DNA of 64,000 nucleotides from Bordetella ansorpii (lineage in GTDB: Bacteria; Pseudomonadota; Gammaproteobacteria; Burkholderiales; Burkholderiaceae_B), in assembly GCF_900078315.1 (NCBI RefSeq), contig NZ_FKBS01000025.1:310001-374000 (forward strand), read 5' to 3'. The notes below the pieces were generated by a model. The model did no database searches. It worked only from the letters and a program-made list of their open reading frames with translations, and was not told the DNA's origin. Made by a program: the position numbers and the translations under genes. Position 1 is the first letter of the stretch; each line of letters starts with the position of its first letter. Positions 47,340 to 58,832 of this stretch are shown piece by piece.

Positions 47340-48314
47340 TTATTCGGGCTTGGCGCCGGTGAATTGCACCAGTTCGGCGTAGCGGTCGATGTCCTTGGCG
47401 ATGAAATCGCGCAGTTCCTCGGGGCTGCTGCTGACGGCGGTGGCGGATTCCGCTTCGAGCATGGTGCGGAAGGCCTGCGTGTCGACCGCCTTGCGGGCCG
47501 CCGCGTTCAGATCCTTCAGCACTTCCGGCGGCAGATTGGCCGGCCCCAGCAGCGCGAACCAGGCATTGGATTCGAAACCCTTGATGGTATCGCCAATCGG
47601 CGGCACGCCTGGATATTCGGCCAGCGGCTTGGTGCTGGTGACGCCCAGGGCCTTCACGGTGCCGGCCTTGATATGTGGCTTGGCGGTGACCGAGCTGGTG
47701 AACATCATGTCCACCTGGCCGCCCAGCAGGTCGGTCATGGCGGGCGCGGTTCCCTTGTACGGCACGTTCAGGATGTCCACGCCGGCCATCATCTTCAGGC
47801 GTTCCCCGGCCATGTGCAGCGACGAACCCAGCGCGCCGATGGCGGTGGTGTACTTGCCGGGGTTGGCCTTCACCACTTTCACGAACTCGGGCATCGAGCT
47901 GGCCGGGAAATCCTTGCGCGTGACCAACAGGCTGGGCACCGAGGCCAGCATGCTGATGGGCGTGAAGTCTTTCTTGGTGTCGAACGGCAGGTTCTTGTAC
48001 AGGCTGGCGTTGATCGAGAAACTGGTGAAGGTGACCAGCAGCGTGTTGCCGTCGTTCTTGCTCTTGGCCACGTAGTCGGCGGCGATATTGCCGCCCGCGC
48101 CCGGCCGGTTCTCGACCACGAAGGTACGCTTCATGTCGGTACCCATGTGCTGCGCGATGGCGCGCGCCACGATGTCGGTGGTGCCGCCCGGAGGCGCGCC
48201 CACGACCAGGCGGATGGGAGCATTGTTCTGGGCCCAGGCGGGGGCCGCGGAAGTAAAGAGTGCGGCCAGCAGAGCGCCGCCGAATGCCGTGCGCAGGAAC
48301 GGTGTGGTCACCAT
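47340..48314 (-). CDS. Bug/TctC family tripartite tricarboxylate transporter receptor
   Basis: Periplasmic solute-binding protein of 324 residues with a signal peptide ending near residue 28 (SAAPAWA). The Bug signature segments RLVVGAPPGGTTDIVARAIAQHM and PGAGGNIAADYVAKSK are clear. Such receptors bind carboxylates, and Alcaligenaceae hold very many without adjacent TctA/TctB membrane genes, as here. As the first gene of the GntR-LeuC-LeuD-lyase operon it probably captures the organic acid that the enzymes degrade. Confidence 0.92.
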   Translation of the reverse strand: MVTTPFLRTAFGGALLAALFTSAAPAWAQNNAPIRLVVGAPPGGTTDIVARAIAQHMGTDMKRTFVVENRPGAGGNIAADYVAKSKNDGNTLLVTFTSFSINASLYKNLPFDTKKDFTPISMLASVPSLLVTRKDFPASSMPEFVKVVKANPGKYTTAIGALGSSLHMAGERLKMMAGVDILNVPYKGTAPAMTDLLGGQVDMMFTSSVTAKPHIKAGTVKALGVTSTKPLAEYPGVPPIGDTIKGFESNAWFALLGPANLPPEVLKDLNAAARKAVDTQAFRTMLEAESATAVSSSPEELRDFIAKDIDRYAELVQFTGAKPE

Positions 48315-48413
48315 TGTCTCCTATATGGTTGTATTGATGGCAATACAAGTATACAGGTGACGGGATCACGTCGCCAACAAGGGGATTTACCCCCTGCTCG
48401 CCCGATGACTTAC

Positions 48414-48866
48414 TTATAGCGGCAGCCGCACCTCGTGCTTGATCTCGCGCAGCGCCACGATGGTGCGCGTCTGGCGGATGCCGGGCAGGTTGAACAGGAA
48501 GCGGTGCAGGAACTGGTCGTAGGCCTCGGGGCTTTCCACCAGGATTTTCAGCAGGAAATCGGAGTCGCCGGTGACGGCATAGCACTCCATGATCTCGGGC
48601 GCGTCGCGCACCGAGCGCTCGAAGTTCTCGACCGTGCTGGCCGCGTGCCGCTCCAGGCTGATCTGCACGAACATGCAGCCCGGCAGCCCGGCCTTGTGCC
48701 GGTCGACCTGCGCGCTGTAGCCACGGATGACGCCGCCGGCCTCCAGCGCCTTCACGCGCCGCCACACCGGCGCGGCCGACAGCCCCACCTTGTCGGACAA
48801 CTGCTGCGCCGAAGCCCGGCCATCTTCCTGCAAGGCACGCAGGATTCCCACGTCGGTCTTGTCCAT
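48414..48866 (-). CDS. Lrp/AsnC family transcriptional regulator
   Basis: Regulator of 150 residues with an N-terminal helix-turn-helix (ASAQQLSDKVGLSAAPVWRRVKALEAGGVI) and a C-terminal RAM domain that binds amino acids. It diverges from the indolepyruvate ferredoxin oxidoreductase gene. A palindromic site lies 23 bases upstream of its start. It most likely senses an aromatic or branched amino acid and controls that oxidoreductase. Confidence 0.92.
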   Translation of the reverse strand: MDKTDVGILRALQEDGRASAQQLSDKVGLSAAPVWRRVKALEAGGVIRGYSAQVDRHKAGLPGCMFVQISLERHAASTVENFERSVRDAPEIMECYAVTGDSDFLLKILVESPEAYDQFLHRFLFNLPGIRQTRTIVALREIKHEVRLPL

Positions 48867-48888
48867 TCCCGCCCTCTTTTTTGAAAAA

Positions 48889-48904
48889 CGAAATGTTTAT
48901 TTCG
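48889..48904. promoter_or_regulatory. Palindromic site in the lrp/iorAB divergent promoter
   Basis: CGAAAT-GTTT-ATTTCG is an inverted repeat with six-base arms inside an AT-rich stretch of a GC-rich genome, between the divergent Lrp and oxidoreductase genes. It fits an Lrp/AsnC box. Confidence 0.65.
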
Positions 48905-48991
48905 AATTATAGGGATAGCACGACTACATAACGCAATAAACCGCAAGCCCCGCGAACCTATCATGACCATACACAATCGGAGACTCCCGCC

Positions 48992-51900
48992 ATGGACGGC
49001 ACGCCCTTGCCCCCGCCCTCGATCGACCTGGAATACCAGCTCTCGGACAACCTGACGCGCACCCACGGCCGCGTCTTCCTGACGGGCACCCAGGCGCTGC
49101 TGCGCATGGTGCTGACCCAGCGCCGCCTCGACCGCGAACGCGGTCTGAACACGGCGGGCTTCGTCTCCGGCTATCGCGGCTCGCCCCTGGGCGGCGTGGA
49201 CATGGCCATGTGGAAGGCCAAGAAGCTGCTGGACGAGAACCAGGTGCGCTTCCTGCCCGGCATCAACGAGGACATGGCCGCGACCACGGTGATGGGCACG
49301 CAGCAGGCCGGCATGCGCGCCGACCGCAAGGTCGATGGCGTCTTCGCCATGTGGTACGGCAAGGGTCCGGGTGTGGATCGCGCGGGCGATGCCCTGCATC
49401 ACGGCAACGCGGCCGGCGCCTCGCGCCACGGTGGCGTGCTGATGGTGGTCGGCGACGACCACACCGCGGTGTCCTCCTCCATTCCGCACGCCAGCGAGTC
49501 CTCGTTGATCGGCTGGCAGATCCCGGTGGTGCACCCCGCTTCCATCGACGAGTACGAGACCTTCGCCCTGTGGGGCTGGGCGCTGTCGCGCCACGCCGGC
49601 ACGTGGGTCGCCTTCAAGGCCGTATCCGAGACCATCGAATGCGGCGAGTCGTTCGAGTTGCAGCCGCCGCGTGTCTACGACATGCCGGAAGACCCCGAAC
49701 TGCCGCGCGAGTCGCTGGAGTATTCCGCGCGCGACTTCCTGTCGCTGGCCGTGGAAACGCGCATGAACCTGCGCATGCGCGCCGTGCGCGCCTTCGCGCA
49801 ACGCCACAGCATCGACCGCCTGGCCTGTCCGGCGCCGTCGGCCACCGTGGGGATCGTCACGGTGGGCAAGGCGCATCTGGACACCATGGAAGCGCTGGCG
49901 CGCCTGGGCGTGGACACCGTCACCGGGCAGGCGCCGGTGCGCATCTACAAGCCCGGCCTGACCTGGCCGATGGACGCCGGCCGGCTGCGCGAGTTCGCGC
50001 GCGGCCTGCGCCATATATTGGTGATCGAGGAAAAAGGCGCGGTCGTCGAAAGCCAGATCAAGGACATCCTCTATAACGAAGCCGAGCGCCCCTCGGTGGT
50101 CGGCAAGACCGGCCTGGACGGCGAAACGCTGGTGACCTCGGCGGGCCAGTTGCGCCCCTCGCTGCTGGCCGCGCCGCTGTCGGAATGGCTGCTGCGCACC
50201 ACGGGCCTGCGCGTTGCTGGCCGCGAGGGCTTCGACTGCCAGCAGCCGCTGTCCAACGACGCCGACGGCATGAAACGCCGCCCCTACTTCTGTTCGGGCT
50301 GTCCGCACAGCACCTCGACCAAGGTGCCCGAGGGCAGCCAGGCGCTGTCCGGCGTGGGCTGCCACTACATGGCCGCCTGGATGGACCGCGACACCGGCGG
50401 CCTGACGCAGATGGGCGGCGAAGGCGCCGACTGGATCGGGCTGGCGCCCTATATCGGCATGCCGCACGTGTTCCAGAACATGGGCGAAGGCACGTACTAC
50501 CACTCGGGCTACCTGGCGATCCGCCAGGCCGTGGCCGCGCGCGCCAACATCACCTACAAGATATTGTTCAACGACGCGGTCGCCATGACGGGCGGCCAGC
50601 CGGTCGACGGCCCGATCTCGGTGCCGCAGATCTGCCAGCAACTGCGTGGCGAGAACGTGGCGCGCATCGTCGTCACCACCGACGAGCCCGAGAAATACAA
50701 AGGCATCGACCTGGGCGCGGGCATCGGCGTGCACCACCGCCGCGAACTGGATGCCCTGCAGCGCGAACTGCGAGAAACGCAGGGCGTGACGATCCTGATC
50801 CACGACCAGACCTGCGCCGCCGAGAAACGCCGCCGTCGAAAGAAAAACCAGTTTCCCGACCCCGCCCGCCGCATGCTGATCAACAGCGCGGTCTGCGAAG
50901 GCTGCGGCGACTGCGGCGTGCAGTCCAACTGCCTGTCGGTCGTGCCGCTGGAAACGCCGTATGGCCGCAAGCGTGCCATCGACCAGTCCAGCTGCAATAA
51001 AGACTATTCGTGCGCCGAGGGCTTCTGCCCCAGTTTCGTCTCGGTGCTGGGCGGCAAGCCACGCAAGAGCGCGGCCCCCAAGACCGACCTGGAACGCCTG
51101 CAGGGCCGCATCGCCGCCCTGCCCGAACCGGACCTGACGCAGCTCGATCGCCCCTACCGCCTGCTGGTGGCGGGCATGGGCGGCACCGGCGTCATCACCA
51201 TCGGCGCCATCGTGTCGATGGCCGCGCACCTGCAGGGCCTGTCGGCGGCCGTACTCGACCTGACCGGCCTGGCGCAGAAAGGCGGCACGGTGGTCAGCCA
51301 CATCCGGCTGGCGCCGGCCGGGACCCCGGCGGGCCCGGTGCGGCTGGATTGGCAGCAGGCCGACGCGGCCATCCTGTGCGATCCGGTGGCCTCGGTGGCC
51401 CCGGACTCGCTGGGCGCGCTGCGCCACGGCCACACCCGCGTCACCGTCAACACCTACGTGGCGCCGGTGTCGGACTTCACCCGCAACCCGGATGCGCCGC
51501 TGAACCAGGAAGCCCTGCTGGCCAAGATCCGCCATGCGGCGGGCGAGGCCGGCGTGGCCGCCCTCGATGCCCACGCGGCCGCGATGACGCTGTTCGGCGA
51601 CAGCATCCTGTCCAATATGTTCATGCTGGGCCATGCCTGGCAACGCGGTGACGTGCCCATCAGCCTGGCCGCCATCGCCCGCGCCATCGAACTGAACGGC
51701 GTGGCCGTGCAGGCCAACCGCTCGGCCTTCGACGCCGGCCGCCTGGCCGCGCACGAACCCGCCTCGCTGGAAGATGTGCTGCGCCCCAAGGGGCAGGTCA
51801 TCCAGTTGCACGTGCCGGAGTCGTTCGACCGCGCGGTGCAACGCCGCGAGGCCGACCTGCTGGCCTACCAGAACGCGGCCTATGCCCGGCAATACCGCGA

Positions 51901-52501
51901 ACTGGTCGACCGCGTGGCCGCGCGCGAACGCGAACTGGAGCCCGCCGCGCGCACGCCGCGGCTGGCGATGGCCGTGGCGCGCAGCCTGTTCAAGCTGATG
52001 GCCTACAAGGACGAGTACGAAGTGGCGCGCCTGTATACCGATGGCGCCTTCCGCGCACAGCTGGAAAGCCAGTTCGAAGGCGACTACACGCTGCAGTTCC
52101 ACATGGCCCCGCCGCTGTTCGCCCGCAAGGACCCGCGCACCGGCATCCCGCGCAAGATCGCGCTGGGCGCCGGCACCGAAAAAGCCCTGCGCGTGCTGCG
52201 CCGCCTGAAGGGCCTGCGCGGCACCTGGATGGATCCGTTCGGCCGCACCGAGGAGCGCCGCACCGAACGCGCGCTGATCGCCGAATACCGCAAGGCCGTG
52301 GACATCCTGCTGGCCGGCCTGACCGCCGACAGGCTGCCCGAGGCCGCCCGCATCGCCGGCCTGGCCGAGACGGTGCGCGGCTACGGACACGTCAAGGACG
52401 CCAGCGTCCGGAAGTACCGCGACCAAATGCAACAGCGCTTACACCTGTGGCAGTCGGGTCCGGCGCCGACCTTGCCTGCCGAGCAGCGTAAAATGGCGTG
52501 A
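48992..52501 (+). CDS. Indolepyruvate ferredoxin oxidoreductase, fused one-chain form
   Basis: Enzyme of 1169 residues that oxidatively decarboxylates aryl-pyruvates (from Trp, Phe, Tyr) to acyl-CoA, with an iron-sulfur electron acceptor. The N-terminal pyrimidine-binding region is followed by the TPP domain from about 430 (CSGCPHSTSTKVPEG; GEGTYYHSG ... FNDAVAMTGG). A cysteine cluster at about 635-690 (VCEGCGDCGVQSNC; SSCNKDYSCAEGFC) binds Fe-S. The gamma-type domain starts near 725 (VAGMGGTGVITIGAI). Archaeal enzymes split these parts over two genes; fused forms are usual in proteobacteria. Complete. Confidence 0.93.
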   Translation: MDGTPLPPPSIDLEYQLSDNLTRTHGRVFLTGTQALLRMVLTQRRLDRERGLNTAGFVSGYRGSPLGGVDMAMWKAKKLLDENQVRFLPGINEDMAATTVMGTQQAGMRADRKVDGVFAMWYGKGPGVDRAGDALHHGNAAGASRHGGVLMVVGDDHTAVSSSIPHASESSLIGWQIPVVHPASIDEYETFALWGWALSRHAGTWVAFKAVSETIECGESFELQPPRVYDMPEDPELPRESLEYSARDFLSLAVETRMNLRMRAVRAFAQRHSIDRLACPAPSATVGIVTVGKAHLDTMEALARLGVDTVTGQAPVRIYKPGLTWPMDAGRLREFARGLRHILVIEEKGAVVESQIKDILYNEAERPSVVGKTGLDGETLVTSAGQLRPSLLAAPLSEWLLRTTGLRVAGREGFDCQQPLSNDADGMKRRPYFCSGCPHSTSTKVPEGSQALSGVGCHYMAAWMDRDTGGLTQMGGEGADWIGLAPYIGMPHVFQNMGEGTYYHSGYLAIRQAVAARANITYKILFNDAVAMTGGQPVDGPISVPQICQQLRGENVARIVVTTDEPEKYKGIDLGAGIGVHHRRELDALQRELRETQGVTILIHDQTCAAEKRRRRKKNQFPDPARRMLINSAVCEGCGDCGVQSNCLSVVPLETPYGRKRAIDQSSCNKDYSCAEGFCPSFVSVLGGKPRKSAAPKTDLERLQGRIAALPEPDLTQLDRPYRLLVAGMGGTGVITIGAIVSMAAHLQGLSAAVLDLTGLAQKGGTVVSHIRLAPAGTPAGPVRLDWQQADAAILCDPVASVAPDSLGALRHGHTRVTVNTYVAPVSDFTRNPDAPLNQEALLAKIRHAAGEAGVAALDAHAAAMTLFGDSILSNMFMLGHAWQRGDVPISLAAIARAIELNGVAVQANRSAFDAGRLAAHEPASLEDVLRPKGQVIQLHVPESFDRAVQRREADLLAYQNAAYARQYRELVDRVAARERELEPAARTPRLAMAVARSLFKLMAYKDEYEVARLYTDGAFRAQLESQFEGDYTLQFHMAPPLFARKDPRTGIPRKIALGAGTEKALRVLRRLKGLRGTWMDPFGRTEERRTERALIAEYRKAVDILLAGLTADRLPEAARIAGLAETVRGYGHVKDASVRKYRDQMQQRLHLWQSGPAPTLPAEQRKMA

Positions 52502-52533
52502 CGCCAGGAAAGACCCGGCAATCTTCAGGCCGC

Positions 52534-52560
52534 ACGGCGCCTTTTGGCGCCGTCTTCTTT
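52534..52560 (+). terminator. Intrinsic terminator after indolepyruvate ferredoxin oxidoreductase
   Basis: ACGGCGCC pairs with GGCGCCGT around TTTT, followed by CTTCTTTGGTT. Confidence 0.8.
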
Positions 52561-52597
52561 GGTTACAACTAAGACGCCCCGCTACCAACTTACCCGC

Positions 52598-52626
52598 TTG
52601 TTACTCTCCGGGCGGATCACTAGAAT
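52598..52626 (+). promoter_or_regulatory. nrdA promoter
   Basis: TTGTTA and TAGAAT are separated by exactly 17 bases. The -10 is covered by the first NrdR-type box. The predicted leader to the nrdA ATG is about 170 bases. Confidence 0.75.
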
Positions 52627-52632
52627 TAGTAC
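52617..52632 (+). promoter_or_regulatory. NrdR box 1 (weaker)
   Basis: TCACTAGAATTAGTAC keeps the core dyad ACTA-N4-TAGT of NrdR boxes. It begins 32 bp before box 2, the three-helical-turn spacing typical of NrdR sites, and overlaps the -10. Confidence 0.65.
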
Positions 52633-52648
52633 CGCTGTAGGGGGTGGT

Positions 52649-52664
52649 ACACTACATCTTGTGG
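52649..52664 (+). promoter_or_regulatory. NrdR box 2
   Basis: ACACTACATCTTGTGG closely matches the NrdR consensus ACAC-N8-GTGT, with one end mismatch. It lies just downstream of the inferred transcription start. Confidence 0.8.
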
Positions 52665-52805
52665 TTGCATCACCAGCTGAACTCACCGGCCACGCATCCG
52701 GACCCGCAGTTCCGGCCTAGCCACCACCCCCAATACGTACCCATTTCTTTGGACTCGGCATTCGCCGCGTCCTTTCTCATTTCCGCTTTTCGCACAGGAG
52801 CTTCC

Positions 52806-55751
<2,946 letters not shown>

Positions 55752-55774
55752 GCCGCCACCGGAGAGATTGAATC

Positions 55775-56977
55775 ATGCTGAATTGGGAAGACGAATCCAC
55801 CCCCGCGCTGCAGCCGACGCAACCGTCGGCCTCGCCGGCCCCCGGCCCCAAGGCCGAGGAACCGGTGCGCGCAGCCACCGGCGCCTTCGGCGACTCGGCC
55901 CTGCCGGCGCCGGCGGCCGAATCGGCCCGCCCGGCCGCGCCGACCGGCGAAGGTTCCGCGCTGCGCGTCAAGGTGGCCGACAAGCGCATCATCAACGGCG
56001 AGACCGACGTCAACCAGCTGGTGCCGTTCAAGTACAAGTGGGCCTGGGAAAAATACCTGGCCACGTGCGCGAACCACTGGATGCCGCAAGAGGTCAACAT
56101 GTCGCGCGACATCGCCCTCTGGAAGAACCCGAACGGGCTCACCGAGGACGAGCGCCGCATCGTCAAGCGCAACCTGGGCTTCTTCGTGACGGCCGACTCG
56201 CTGGCCGCCAACAACATCGTGCTGGGCACCTACCGCCACATCACGGCGCCCGAATGCCGCCAGTTCCTGCTGCGCCAGGCATTCGAGGAAGCGATCCACA
56301 CGCACGCCTACCAGTACATCGTCGAAAGCCTGGATCTCGATGAGTCCGAGATCTTCAACGCCTACAACGAAGTGCCGTCGATCCGGGCCAAGGACGAGTT
56401 CCTGATCCCGTTCATCGAAGCCATCGCCGACCCGCATTTCAAGACGGGCACGCCGGAAGCCGACCAGACGCTGCTGAAGTCGCTGATCGTGTTCGCGTGC
56501 CTGATGGAAGGCCTGTTCTTCTATGTCGGGTTCACGCAGATCCTGGCGCTGGGCCGGCAGAACAAGATGACCGGCGCCGCCGAGCAGTACATGTACATCC
56601 TGCGCGATGAGTCCATGCACTGCAACTTCGGCATCGACCTGATCAACACCGTCAAGCTCGAGAACCCGCACCTGTGGACGCCGGCGTTCCGCGAAGAGAT
56701 CCGTGACCTGTTCCGCCAGGCCGTCGAACTCGAATACGCGTACGCCGAAGACACCATGCCGCGCGGCGTGCTGGGTCTGAATGCCCCGATGTTCAAGTCG
56801 TATCTGCGCTTCATCGCCAACCGGCGCTGCCAGCAGATCGGTATCGAGCCGTTGTATCCTCAGGAAGAAAACCCCTTCCCGTGGATGGCGGAAATGATCG
56901 ACCTCAAGAAGGAACGCAACTTTTTCGAAACGCGCGTGATCGAATACCAAACCGGTGGCACGCTGAACTGGGAATAG
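55775..56977 (+). CDS. nrdB: Ribonucleoside-diphosphate reductase beta subunit
   Basis: Radical-generating R2 subunit of 400 residues, 23 bases after nrdA. Di-iron ligands visible are Asp141 (TADSL), Glu172 and His175 (EEAIHTHAY), plus Glu/His in DESMHCNF. The radical tyrosine is Tyr179, in the E-x-x-H-x-x-x-Y pattern of tyrosyl-radical class Ia enzymes; chlamydial class Ic has Phe there and Glu at the Asp141 position. An extra Pro/Ala-rich N-terminus of about 60 residues precedes the core. The C-terminus GGTLNWE would dock to NrdA. Confidence 0.96.
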   Translation: MLNWEDESTPALQPTQPSASPAPGPKAEEPVRAATGAFGDSALPAPAAESARPAAPTGEGSALRVKVADKRIINGETDVNQLVPFKYKWAWEKYLATCANHWMPQEVNMSRDIALWKNPNGLTEDERRIVKRNLGFFVTADSLAANNIVLGTYRHITAPECRQFLLRQAFEEAIHTHAYQYIVESLDLDESEIFNAYNEVPSIRAKDEFLIPFIEAIADPHFKTGTPEADQTLLKSLIVFACLMEGLFFYVGFTQILALGRQNKMTGAAEQYMYILRDESMHCNFGIDLINTVKLENPHLWTPAFREEIRDLFRQAVELEYAYAEDTMPRGVLGLNAPMFKSYLRFIANRRCQQIGIEPLYPQEENPFPWMAEMIDLKKERNFFETRVIEYQTGGTLNWE

Positions 56978-57089
56978 AAGCTCCCGCAGCGCGGCGGCGA
57001 GGCCTTGCCTCACGCCATGGCCGTGTCCCGGCAAAGTTGTAGATGACGCAAGACCAAGCGGTAGGCGACCTCTAAGGCCGCCTGCCGGC

Positions 57090-57104
57090 GCCATTTGAAA
57101 TGGC
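57090..57104. promoter_or_regulatory. Palindrome upstream of the H1-like gene, copy 1
   Basis: GCCATTTGAAATGGC is an inverted repeat with seven-base arms. A second copy lies 33 bp downstream, about three helical turns, suggesting a two-dimer operator. Confidence 0.65.
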
Positions 57105-57122
57105 TCGCGCAACAGTGCGGGG

Positions 57123-57137
57123 GCCATATCAAATGGC
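57123..57137. promoter_or_regulatory. Palindrome upstream of the H1-like gene, copy 2
   Basis: Read on the minus strand it is GCCATTTGATATGGC, differing from copy 1 at one base. The flanking GG/CC extends its arms. Confidence 0.65.
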
Positions 57138-57287
57138 CGTGCCGAATTCATTAGCGCAAGCCGAAGTCGCTGTCGCCCGTACGGAACAGCGGCATGCGCC
57201 GATGAATAGCCCGACGTGCAATCCACCATCCGGTGGTGCGATACGCGGGCTTATGTTCTGGGACCCCTGAACCTAAGGAGCATGACC

Positions 57288-57917
57288 ATGGCAACCGCCA
57301 AGAAGGCCGCCAAGAAGGCGGCAACGAAGCCCGCAGCCAAGAAGGCTGCAGTCAAGAAGGCTACCCCGGCCAAGAAAGTCGCGGCCAAGAAAGTAGCCGT
57401 CAAGAAGGTCGCCGCCGCGAAGAAACCCGCGGTGAAGAAGGCTGCAGTCAAGAAGCCGGCAGTCAAGAAGGTTGCTGCCAAGAAGACCGTTGCCAAGAAG
57501 GCCGCCGTCAAGAAGGTCGCCGCCAAGAAGACCGTTGCCAAGAAGGCAGCCGTCAAAAAGGTAGCCGCCAAGAAGACCGTTGCCAAGAAGGCCGCAGTCA
57601 AGAAGGTCGCAACCAAGAAAGTAGCCGCCAAGAAGGTTGTCGCCAAGAAGGCGCCGGCCAAGAAGGCTGTTGCTGCGAAGAAGGCGCCTGCCAAGAAGGC
57701 TCCCGCTGCCAAGAAGGCTGCTCCGGCTGCAAAGAAGGCGGCTCCCGCTGCCGCCAAAAAGGCTCCGGCCGTCAAGAAGGCTGCCGCGAAGAAGCCGGCC
57801 GCCAAGAAAGCTGCTGCCAAGAAGCCTGCTGCTGCCCCCGCCACGGCTGCTCCCGCAGTCAAGACCGCGCTGAACCCGGCGTCGTCGTGGCCCTTCCCGA
57901 CCGGCGGCCGTCCTTAA
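57288..57917 (+). CDS. Histone H1-like DNA-binding protein (BpH1/AlgP type)
   Basis: Very basic, low-complexity protein of 209 residues made almost entirely of Ala, Lys, Val and Pro in AAKK/AVKK units, like the C-terminal tail of eukaryotic H1 and the Bordetella protein BpH1. It should bind DNA without sequence preference and affect nucleoid packing. The second ATG (57288) is chosen because AAGGAG ends seven bases before it; the ATG at 57282 would be too close. Residues 61-105 come from a 45-bp tandem repeat, so the length is likely to vary among strains. Confidence 0.92.
   Translation: MATAKKAAKKAATKPAAKKAAVKKATPAKKVAAKKVAVKKVAAAKKPAVKKAAVKKPAVKKVAAKKTVAKKAAVKKVAAKKTVAKKAAVKKVAAKKTVAKKAAVKKVATKKVAAKKVVAKKAPAKKAVAAKKAPAKKAPAAKKAAPAAKKAAPAAAKKAPAVKKAAAKKPAAKKAAAKKPAAAPATAAPAVKTALNPASSWPFPTGGRP
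57468..57602 (+). repeat. 45-bp tandem repeat, three copies, in the H1-like gene
   Basis: Three consecutive 45-base units (57468, 57513, 57558) each encode KVAAKKTVAKKAAVK, with only synonymous differences, followed by a diverged fourth. Such repeats expand and contract in frame. Confidence 0.9.
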
Positions 57918-57951
57918 TCGGACTGCGTCACCGAGTCTGTAAGACCCCAAA

Positions 57952-57979
57952 GCCGCCTGGCAACGCCGGGCGGCTTTTT
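57952..57979 (+). terminator. Terminator of the H1-like gene
   Basis: GCCGCCTGGC pairs with GCCGGGCGGC (one G-U) around AAC, followed by TTTTTC. Confidence 0.9.
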
Positions 57980-58143
57980 CATGGCGCATCCGTGCCGGAC
58001 CCGATCCGCATGCACACTGCCCGCAGCCCGGACAAGCGAAAAGCCCCAGGTTCTTTTACATCGGGGCATGCGACAATCGAACAAATTATCGTTTGGCCGG
58101 TACCCGCGAGGGCTGGTCCCAAGACACTTACGGCACACCGCTC

Positions 58144-58704
58144 ATGTTCGGCGACATCATCCGTTTTCTGCTCGAAATCCTCTTCACGCTGTTCGGCGCA
58201 GCGCTCATCCTGCGCGCCTGGATCCATGCGATCCGCCTGCATCCGTTCAATCCGATGGCGCGCGCCGTCTACCAGGGCACGAACTGGCTGGTGGTTCCGC
58301 TGCGCAAGCTGCTGCCATCCACCGGCAAGATCGACTGGGCCAGCCTGGTCGGCGTATGGCTGACCGCGCTGGTGTACATGGTGCTGATGTGGCTGGTCAC
58401 GGTGGGCTCGCTGGTGCCCCTGGCCTTGCTGCCGGCGACCGCGGGCTCGGCCCTGCTGATGTCGTTGAAATGGGCGCTGAATCTGGTCGTCTGGTTGACG
58501 CTGATCCAGGCCGTGCTGTCGTGGGTCAATCCGATGGCGCCGTTGATGCCGCTGCTGCAAACGTTGACGGCCCCTCTGCTGGACCCGATCCGCCAGATCC
58601 TGCCGCGCACCGGCATCGACTTCTCGCCGCTGGTGCTGCTGGTGCTGGCGCAGGTGCTGCTGATGGTGCTGGCGCGACTGACCTACAGCATGATGGGTGT
58701 GTAG
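58144..58704 (+). CDS. YggT family membrane protein
   Basis: Inner-membrane protein of 186 residues with two YggT repeats, each a hydrophobic helix followed by the conserved NPMA-type loop (HPFNPMARAV near 38 and VNPMAPLMPLL near 135) and a second helix. Members are implicated in osmotic or envelope stress and cell shape, but the function is not settled. The ATG at 58144 keeps the first helix at the N-terminus; an earlier in-frame start adds an unconserved leader. Confidence 0.92.
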   Translation: MFGDIIRFLLEILFTLFGAALILRAWIHAIRLHPFNPMARAVYQGTNWLVVPLRKLLPSTGKIDWASLVGVWLTALVYMVLMWLVTVGSLVPLALLPATAGSALLMSLKWALNLVVWLTLIQAVLSWVNPMAPLMPLLQTLTAPLLDPIRQILPRTGIDFSPLVLLVLAQVLLMVLARLTYSMMGV

Positions 58705-58723
58705 GCCCTTTGCCACACGAATA

Positions 58724-58802
58724 AAAGCCCACCTCCCTGAACCGCCCCACGCGGGTTGGATTGCGTCCAACTTTCGGGGGGCGGTTCAGGGAGGCGGGCT
58801 TT
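58724..58802. terminator. Large bidirectional terminator structure
   Basis: An outer AAAGCCC/GGGCTTT and an inner 17-bp perfect stem (CCTCCCTGAACCGCCCC) are separated by one mismatch; the loop contains a further GTTGGA/TCCAAC stem. It lies between convergent yggT and the SlyB-like gene, with TTT on the plus-strand side and TTTTAT on the minus-strand side. Confidence 0.85.
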
Positions 58803-58832
58803 CGGTATGGCGAAAAAAAGGCGTTGCAGTTT

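Larger units (their letters stand above)
56978..57287. other. 310-base region upstream of the H1-like gene
   Basis: Non-coding. It contains two near-identical palindromes at 57090-57104 and 57123-57137, described separately. An AAGGAG ribosome site at 57275-57280 belongs to the H1-like gene. No nrdB terminator with a T-run is evident. Confidence 0.55.

Noticed and set aside
48752-52432. A 1200-codon frame on the minus strand opposite the indolepyruvate oxidoreductase
   Set aside because: Again an antisense shadow of a gene with clear TPP and Fe-S motifs; its translation is His/Arg/Gln-rich with no domain.
57468-57602. Tandem repeat array as a possible CRISPR
   Set aside because: The repeats are contiguous without spacers and lie in frame inside a lysine/alanine-rich coding sequence.
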